Below, piece by piece: positions 58,016-64,000 of a DNA stretch of 64,000 nt. Below the pieces are notes generated by a model. It saw nothing but the letters and a program-made list of their open reading frames with translations. It did no database searches and had not been told where the DNA came from. A program made the translations under genes and the position numbers. Each line of letters opens with the position of its first letter. Position 1 is the first letter of the stretch. The DNA is from Heterocephalus glaber (taxonomy: Eukaryota; Chordata; Mammalia; Rodentia; Bathyergidae). The stretch spans positions 14,043,699 through 14,107,698 of the forward strand of contig NW_004624732.1 in assembly GCF_000247695.1 (NCBI RefSeq). The letters are read 5' to 3'.

Positions 58016-58232
58016 GAGTAGGTGGATCCTAGCTGCCCACTTAGTCACCTTCCTCGTCTGGGTCTCGCCAGCTCAGGGCCTGGCCTCTGCATGTAGCCTT
58101 CCAGCCCACCCTCTCCCAGCACACACCCCTGTCCTGAGTGCTGGCCACAGGGGCTGAAGGAGGTGTCAGGCCTCCAGGATGATGATGATGGCTCCCCTGA
58201 ATCTTCAATAAAACCCACAGGGTGTGGAAGTG
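58016..58232 (+). other. MYO7B: MYO7B 3' UTR
   Basis: About 215 bases from the TAG stop to just past the AATAAA at 58207. Short, with no second signal needed. The cleavage point is inferred from the usual 10-25 base spacing. Confidence 0.75.
58207..58212 (+). promoter_or_regulatory. MYO7B: MYO7B poly(A) signal AATAAA
   Basis: Canonical AATAAA hexamer 192 bases after the MYO7B stop. A GT-rich stretch (gtgtggaagtgtgtcagtg) follows within 15-30 bases, as expected for cleavage-factor binding. Confidence 0.88.
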
Positions 58233-58339
58233 TGTCAGTGAGGGACAGGGTGGGCACCAGGTGTGTGGCGGGCCTAGGAGGCCCTGGTCCCTAGAGGGTT
58301 TTCTCCAGGCAAACAGGTGACAACTGCATTCTCCAGGAG

Positions 58340-58482
58340 GGACTTCACTTTGCTTGTCTCCTTCTTCCCTCCTTGCCCCTTTCTCCTTCCCTCTCTCCCT
58401 CCTTCTCTCCCTTCTTCCTTCTCTCCTCCCTTTCCCTCCCTTCCTATCCCTCTCTCCTTCCTCCCTCCTTCTTTCCTGTTCT
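58340..58482. repeat. CCTT/CCCT-rich polypyrimidine tract between the convergent genes
   Basis: About 120-140 bases almost wholly C and T on the plus strand (purine-rich on the LIMS2 strand). It lies 130 bases past the MYO7B poly(A) signal. Mirror-rich purine/pyrimidine runs of this kind can form triplex DNA. Whether it has any role in stopping transcription is unknown. Confidence 0.85.
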
Positions 58483-58860
58483 CAGACTGTGGAGAGGGTG
58501 CTCACTGGAGATTCCTGCCCCGAGGCCCTCTATATTCTTTTCCTCCCCAGAGGCACAGGAATGGGTGCCAATCCTGAGGGGCAGTGTGGAGGGGCTCGAG
58601 GGCCTTGCTTGCTCTTGGGCTGCTGGCTTCCTCTAAGGCAGCAAAGGATAGGGCAGGATATGGGGCCCTGCAGCCTGGGCTCCCCACCTCATGACAGGCC
58701 CCACCCCCAGACCAGCCACCAGAGACTGCAAATTGCTCTCCGGCCTGCTGTCTGGACTTTTCTCTGCCCATTCAGCAAGCTCAGCCCCAGAGCCCACACA
58801 GCAACGTCCCCGATGCTGCCCCCACAGAGGATACAGACTGCTGCTGGTGGTTGATCAGGC

Positions 58861-58866
58861 TTCATT
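58861..58866 (-). promoter_or_regulatory. LIMS2: Candidate weak LIMS2 poly(A) signal (AATGAA)
   Basis: No AATAAA or ATTAAA is seen on the minus strand between the LIMS2 stop and 58220. The best candidate is AATGAA here, giving a 3' UTR of about 700 bases. GT-rich sequence follows on the minus strand. This is inference from a weak variant hexamer. Confidence 0.3.
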
Positions 58867-59545
58867 GTGTGAATGTGAGCCTCTAGCCAGGTGTTTGCTG
58901 GCCACTACGTGACCTTGAAGTGGGCAAGAGCCACCTGACCCCACCACTCCAGCTCTGCCCAGAGGTTCAGTGTGGCCTGAGGTGCAGCAGAGAGGAAGTG
59001 CAGTAGACCTGGGGCGCCACAGTGGATGTTGGGCTCTGAGGGGTGGAGGGAACAGCCCTTGTCCCTCCAGCTGACTCACGAGTTGGGGTGGCAGGACTTG
59101 CTGGCCAATGTGGGGACAGGGATCTGAGTGGCTGAGTGGCTGAGTGCTGAGGGTGTCCCAGAGGCCTCCACCTGCTTGGGCTGGGCTGCCAGGTGCATAC
59201 AAGGGGGCCACATTGCTCCCCAGGACAGTGGGTGCCACTAGGGCCCACGGCAAGGACAGGTCAGCCGGGTGGGCAGGCAGCTATGCTCCAAGAGGGGAGC
59301 GGGCAACCCCAGCCTTGATTTGCTCCTGTCCCTGGAGCTCGTGGGGACAGGCAAAGTGGCGGTCAGGTGTGGGCCAGCCTCCACACAGACAGGAAGACAG
59401 GAGCTGCCAAAGGGGAAGGAAGATGACGCAGAGGGCACAGACATGGAGTGGAGAGGAGAGACAGGGAGCAACAAGAATGAGCAGGAAACAGAAGTGGGAG
59501 GCGCTGGGGAAGGAGGCCACTGGGCAGCTAGGAGGGCAGGAGCCT
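58867..59545 (-). other. LIMS2: Probable LIMS2 3' UTR
   Basis: Follows the LIMS2 stop on the minus strand. GC-rich, no coding signal or repeat. Extent depends on the uncertain poly(A) site. Confidence 0.45.
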
Positions 59546-59693
59546 TTAGGTGGAGTTCACGTCCACAGCCGTGGGATGGGCCTTGCGGGAGGTGAGGTCC
59601 ACCAGCTTCTTCAGCCGCTTCTTCAGCTCCAGTGGGAACTTCTCATAGCACTTCTTACACACGGGTTTCATGTCAAACTCCACAAACTTGTTC
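59546..59693 (-). CDS. LIMS2: LIMS2 last coding exon: LIM5 end and tail
   Basis: [30 protein letters not shown], then [18 protein letters not shown] and TAA. The basic [10 protein letters not shown] segment is a shared PINCH feature; the following tail is LIMS2-specific. Acceptor catccacag on the minus strand. Confidence 0.96.
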
Positions 59694-62600
59694 CTGTGGA
59701 TGAATAGCAGTCTGTGCCCCAGAGACCCTGACCCCCGATGGTGCCCTGGAGCCAGAGGAGCAGACTCCTTCTGCCGCCCCACCCTAGGCTGCCCCCAGTC
59801 AGCATCCCAGACAACCCTTCTTTCTTATGAGCTTCTCTCAGGTTCTGATGCTCCAGAATCTTCTATGGCTCCCTGCTGCCCTTGAAAGCCCAGGTCCTAC
59901 CTCATCTCTTACAGCTCCCCGCCCCCCAGACAGCCCAATGTCTGACATACTTCCTTTGCACCTGATGTTCCCTGGGCTGGGATGTCCTTCCCTCCCTCAA
60001 GCCAGAGTCCCTGCAGGTGTGTTACCACCCCTCTTTGTGCCCTGTGTCCCTAGGCCTGCCCTCATCTGCCTGGGCTGCATCTCCAGGGCTGACCACAGAG
60101 GAAGGTGGCTGAGGAAAGGGGGGCTACGAGGAGCCCCTGCCCTTGCTCCCAGCGAGAGGTGGCGACTCACTTCAGGGTGAGCTTGCTGTTGCAGGTGGAG
60201 CAGGAGAAGCAGTTCACACACCAGGCCTTGTTGAGGGCCGACACCACTGTGAGGGGAAAGGCAGCTTAGCAACCCTGCACAGGCACAGCTGTGTGAAGCC
60301 AAGGCCAGCTGGGCCCGCAGCTGCAGAGCAGGGGTGGGGGTGGGGGAGGGGGCTCACCATCACCCTCAATCACGTGGCTGCAGTTGTAGCAGACGTCTCC
60401 GAAGAGCTGTGAACAGAGCAACCTGTCAGTGCAGCTGCCGCTTCACGCCCAGCCCGGGTCCCTACACTCTTCCTCTGGGTGGCCCTGAGCCACTCCTCTG
60501 GGCACAACTTCAGCCTGTCAGAATGACCCTGGGAAGCCCCCAGGCTGAGGCATTGCTCCCCACAGCTGTTCCCACTAGTGTCCTGTGAGCGTGGGGTTCG
60601 GGAAGTGGCTCCATCCTGCAGCCTCCTCCACCTTCTGTACCAGAGCAGCGGGATGAGGGGAGGCTGGCAATATCACCCCACAAGCCCAGACTTCACACTG
60701 TCATCTGTTCCATCCTTACAACAGGTCTGGGCCAAAGGGTGCATTTCCAAATGAGGTTTTGGAGCCTGAGGCGAGACATCTCAGGCGCCTGAGCCAAGAC
60801 CTAGGGCCTGGGCACAGATGGCCCACCTTCCTCCCAGCCACCCTCAGTCCACATGCCCACTGCCTGCCCTGGCCCACCTGGTTGTAGTGGGTCTCACAGT
60901 AGGCCAGGCCCTTTTTCTCATAGTGCCGGTGTCCCAGGAAGGGCTTCTCACACTTGGCGCAGACGAAGTGCTGGGGGGAGAAGGTAGTCAGGGAGCTGTC
61001 CAGGCCAAGCAGGAACCCCAGGAGCCAGGAAGCAGAGGGTGGGCAGATTCACAGCTGGCAGAGGGGCTGCCATCTCTGTGGATGCCCAGGGCCTTAAAAG
61101 ACCCTGGTCCCCCTCAACAGCATCCATGATAACATCCTATGTCACTGTCCTCTCCTGGCCTGCTCCCCCTCAGCAACCTTAGCACAAGGCACCACGTACC
61201 TGTGGGGGCACTCTCACAGGTGGGAGCTGCCTTGCTGTCAATAGGATGTCCCCTCCAGTGTCCCCCATAGCCCAGGTCACCAGAAGCGTATGAGTTCTGT
61301 ATGTGAGGACTCACCCTCCCCTGGGGTCAGGGACAGGCACCATGGACCATGGCCTCTTGAAGGGCCTTCTCAAACAGGCCACCAAAGCACAGCTTCTGGA
61401 CACAGGTGGCCAGGCCCCTGGGGAATACAAACCTCCTTGCCAAGTATGTAAGGGCATTAGTACTCTCAGTCTGGGGAAAGCTCCAGGTGACCCGGCTCCC
61501 CACCTGAGGAGCCGGCCAGCTCCAGGTCTACAGAAGGCCCTGTGCATAGCAGTCCGCTAACCACAGCCCTCCAGGTTTCTTCCTGACTGAAATCTTCTAG
61601 AATCTTCCCATGAAGGCAAAGGTGGGGTTTTCTGCCCAACTGTGGCTTGTGGGCTCTGGTCTCCCAGTTCCCATGGATGGGCCGAGGTCCCAGGAGAGAC
61701 AGCACCCACAGGCAGGTCCTTGCCGGAGCCAGGGCACTGCTTAGGCTGAGGTGTGACAGAGGGGGCTAGAAACCAGGGCACCCTCACCTGAAGCCCTGCA
61801 CCCCTACCCAGCTCACCTCCACATGCCACTGCTTGCCCAACGCGTTGACCACACGGCCCTCAATGGGCCGGCGGCATGCCCCACAGATGGGGACACCCAT
61901 CTTGTCATGGCAAGGCAGGCAGTAGAGCTCACCCTTCAGCTCCCGGGCCTCAGCGGTCAGCTCCTTTCTGGAAGACAGCAGGAGCCCCCAAGTGCCACCC
62001 TGCCCTTCTACAGGGTCACCCCAGCCCCTCCAGCCCAAGGGCCCCAGGCTCTGAGAGGCCCCACTCAGGCAAACAGGCAGCTCACTCTGATCTCCGGCCT
62101 CTTTAGAGACTTCCTGTGTGTGCCCAGACAGGCCCTGGAGCAGAGACTTCCTGCACAGGCCCGGCAGAAGGGCGCCTGTGTTCTGTCCCCCAAGCCCTCT
62201 GAGAAGCAGGTCTGTTCTCAGGCCACCTCCTCCTCCAAACCAGACTGGGTGTCTGGGACAGGCATGAAAGGGACCCAAGGGGACAGCTCTCCATCTTCCT
62301 TCCCACTCCCTTCTCCAACACCAGCTTGAACCTCACTCCCTCTACCCCTTCCTCTCCACTTCATCTCAGCTGGCGTCCTTGCAGTCTGTCCTCCCGAAAA
62401 GCTCTGCAGAAAGGAGCTTCCTGCTGTGGCCCATTCTAGCCCCACTCCATCTCTGCCTGGTGGCTCTGTGCTCAGCTCTCTGGAAACCCTCTGCCCACCT
62501 GGCTCACCTCTCCTGGCACATCATTGCCCCTGCTCTGTGACGGTCCTGGCCCTCCACCTGCCCAACTGGAGGGTCAGGGCTGGGTACCTACCCACAGTGG

Positions 62601-62741
62601 GTGCAGCTGAAGTGGTCTGGGTGGTAGGCGTCGTTCCTGAACATGAGGGGCTGCTCATCAATGACCAGATGGCACCGCTGACAGATGTACTTGCCCAAGC
62701 CCTTTGCCTTCTCACGGCTGTGGCAAGGCCGGCAGAGGTGC
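59546..62741 (-). CDS. LIMS2: LIM and senescent cell antigen-like protein 2 (PINCH-2), 3' six exons
   Basis: LIM-only adaptor that binds integrin-linked kinase through its first LIM domain (not in this window) and joins the ILK-PINCH-parvin complex at focal adhesions. Six minus-strand exons encode LIM3 to LIM5 and the tail. Zinc-ligand patterns are clear: CQRC...HFSCTHC and [16 protein letters not shown], then HFVCAKC...[16 protein letters not shown], then CFSCSTC...CKKCYEKF. The tail [16 protein letters not shown] identifies LIMS2 rather than LIMS1, which ends near AETLGRK. Location tail-to-tail with MYO7B agrees with human 2q14.3. LIM1, LIM2 and the promoter lie right of the window. No disruption seen. 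Confidence 0.95.
59694..60170 (-). other. LIMS2: LIMS2 intron
   Basis: Last LIMS2 intron, bounded by good minus-strand splice sites. No other feature seen. Confidence 0.6.
60171..60246 (-). CDS. LIMS2: LIMS2 exon: LIM5
   Basis: [20 protein letters not shown], ending SKLTLK (split). 76 bases. Acceptor cctcacag, donor gtgagt on the minus strand. Confidence 0.95.
60358..60406 (-). CDS. LIMS2: LIMS2 exon: LIM5 start (49-base exon)
   Basis: [16 protein letters not shown] plus one base. This small exon carries the first CxxC of LIM5. Acceptor ttcacag, donor gtgagc on the minus strand. Confidence 0.95.
60407..60877 (-). other. LIMS2: LIMS2 intron
   Basis: Nothing recognised apart from a possible MIR trace near 60700-60760. 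Confidence 0.5.
60878..60970 (-). CDS. LIMS2: LIMS2 exon: LIM4 second finger
   Basis: [20 protein letters not shown] and [11 protein letters not shown], 31 codons in phase. Acceptor ccccccag, donor gtgggc on the minus strand. Confidence 0.96.
60971..61816 (-). other. LIMS2: LIMS2 intron
   Basis: Separates the LIM4 halves. No repeat or gene recognised. Confidence 0.5.
61817..61967 (-). CDS. LIMS2: LIMS2 exon: LIM3 second finger and LIM4 first finger
   Basis: [40 protein letters not shown], ending GKQWHVE. 151 bases. Acceptor cttccag, donor gtgagc on the minus strand. Almost identical to LIMS1 here. Confidence 0.96.
61968..62591 (-). other. LIMS2: LIMS2 intron
   Basis: Within LIM3. No repeat or gene recognised. 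Confidence 0.5.
62592..62741 (-). CDS. LIMS2: LIMS2 exon: LIM2 end and LIM3 first finger
   Basis: First LIMS2 exon in the window (leftward transcription). [20 protein letters not shown] closes LIM2 and opens LIM3; ends [10 protein letters not shown]. Acceptor cctgcag, donor gtaggt (minus strand). 150 bases; split codons at both ends fit the neighbours. Confidence 0.95.
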
Positions 62742-62974
62742 CTGCAGGAGGCAAAGGCTGTGTTAGGGACAGGCTGCCACATCCTGTGCCTCCTCCCAAG
62801 ACAGCCCAGGTCACTTCCAGGAGAAGAGAGCCAGGACCCTGCCTGTGGCCTTGGCAAGAGCCTGGTGCTTCAAAGGGGCTCAGCCCAGAGTGTAGAAAAG
62901 TTAGCTGCCTGACCACAAGGCCAGGAGGGCCAGAAGTACTCCATCTATGAGGTATAATCAACAAATACAGCAAG

Positions 62975-63460
62975 TATTCAAATTTAAAATATTTTATTAC
63001 AGTAAAAGACACATAGCCATTAATCCCCCTCAAAATGCTCCCCCTGGCTTCTGACACACTTATCCGATTGTTCTTGCCCACTTTCTGAAGCAGTTGTGGA
63101 AGTCCCCTTTCAGGAGTGCCTTTTGTGGCACCATCGTGGCTGCACTGATGTAGCAAACCAATTCAGAACATTTCTCTTTCATGGTCATTTTGACTTTGGG
63201 GAAGAGCCCAAAGTCACATGGTGCTGGACTGAGTGAACAGGGTGGATAAGGATGCGCTGTAATGTCTATGAGCCTGCCTTTCTGTTAGATGGCACTCGGC
63301 AGCAGCTCTGACCGTATTTTTGACCACATCTCATAAAGACACAAAAGAGGACATCCAGAACTGCTTTAGAAAGTGGCAAGAACAATAGAAAAAGTGTGTT
63401 TGAAGCAAGGGGGAAGATTTTGAGGGAGATTCATGTGTCTTTTACTGTGACAAATTTTTT
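62975..63460. mobile_element. Fold-back mariner remnant (two inverted transposase 3' ends)
   Basis: The minus strand at 62975-63250 encodes a decayed mariner transposase C-terminus: APCDF, FPKVK, then NCFRKW. The plus strand at about 63345-63460 encodes the same end again (EDIQNCFRKWQE). The arms (62995-63110 and 63345-63460) are about 80% identical as inverted copies and share 'cagtaaaagacacat'. Lies in a LIMS2 intron. Frames are broken, so inactive. Confidence 0.75.
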
Positions 63461-63461
63461 T

Positions 63462-64000
63462 CTTAAATTTATTTTTTAAAATTAGTTTTATTGGTACATT
63501 TTAGGTATACAATACAATGATGTTCATCATTGGAAATTTGCACCTTTACATAATCCCTCTTGATTCTTATTTTTTCCCCATTCCCTGCTCAACCTTCAAC
63601 CCCTCCATCCCTCCCTATTTACAAAGACTTTGTTTCCATTTTTTCATTTTCTCATATTAATTCCATTCCCTTCTTTCCTTTCTCCTACCTCTCCCACTTT
63701 CCCTTCCCCTTTGCCCTTTTATTCTTATTTCACATTATCTATTATACCTTTTAGTCCTTATTTACACTTTCAGTTTCTCACACTAGAGAAACAATTTGGT
63801 ATTTACACGTGTGTCCTATTTATTTCACTTAAGAGTATCGCCTCAACATGCATCCATTTAGCTATAAATGTCCCTAGTTTCTCGTTCTTTATGGCTGAGT
63901 AGTACTCCATTTTATTTAAAAAACCCACATCTTCTTTATCCAGTTTCCAGTTGATGGGCATTTGGGTTGTTTCCAACCTTTAGCTATTACAAACTGTGTC
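63462..64000 (-). mobile_element. L1 3' end, antisense, running off the window
   Basis: 'agttttattggtacatttta' and 'ccctatttacaaagactttg', then the general L1 3' motif 'ggctgagtagtactccattt' and 'gttgatgggcatttgggttg'. Same 3' UTR family as 33029 and 44697, less truncated. Confidence 0.82.

Noticed and set aside
62521..63156. 211-codon minus-strand frame next to the LIMS2 exon
   Set aside because: It is out of frame with the LIMS2 LIM domain and runs into the mariner remnant; no coherent product.
1..64000. A wholly new multi-gene system
   Set aside because: Every supported coding exon belongs to MYO7B or LIMS2, both well-known genes. Remaining sequence is intron, intergenic DNA or common repeats. 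I found no evidence for an undescribed system.

Overview
This window is nuclear DNA from a placental mammal, most likely a rodent. It has long introns with GT-AG splice sites, ancient mammalian repeats (MIR, L1M/HAL1, MaLR LTRs, Tigger and mariner), B1-type 7SL SINEs, and many copies of a young tRNA-derived SINE with the tRNA-like core 'atttagctcagtggtt'. The B1 family points to a rodent. The tRNA SINE is unlike the mouse/rat B2 family and suggests a beaver, kangaroo-rat or squirrel-like lineage; that placement is inference and the species cannot be fixed from the sequence alone.

Layout: positions 1-4451 are intron, mostly an antisense L1. From 4452 to 58015 the plus strand carries 43 coding exons of MYO7B (unconventional myosin VIIb). 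They run in one unbroken frame from the P-loop (GESGAGKT) to the stop codon and encode 1987 residues. The first roughly 155-160 residues and the promoter lie to the left of the window. Domain order is motor core, five IQ motifs, MyTH4-1, FERM-1, SH3, MyTH4-2, FERM-2. A poly(A) signal follows at 58207. From 59546 to 62741 the minus strand carries the last six coding exons of LIMS2 (PINCH-2), covering LIM3 to LIM5 and the C-terminal tail. The two genes converge tail to tail with 1.5 kb between stop codons; the same MYO7B-LIMS2 order is known on human 2q14.3. The right end (62970-64000) holds a fold-back mariner remnant and an L1 3' end inside a LIMS2 intron.

The two genes have separate roles. 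Myosin VIIb is the actin motor of brush-border microvillus tips, working with harmonin, ANKS4B and the protocadherins CDHR2/CDHR5. PINCH-2 is a LIM adaptor of the ILK-PINCH-parvin focal-adhesion complex.

I see no unknown multi-gene system. The most notable signals are a probable U12-type AT-AC intron in MYO7B (52416-52706), an L1 insertion with target-site duplication placed at the likely branch-point zone of one exon, an inverted pair of mariner 3' ends, and a 26-residue basic exon that may be a cassette. Exon boundaries were set by reading frame, splice sites and comparison with remembered myosin VII protein sequences. Repeat boundaries are approximate, typically within about 20 bases.
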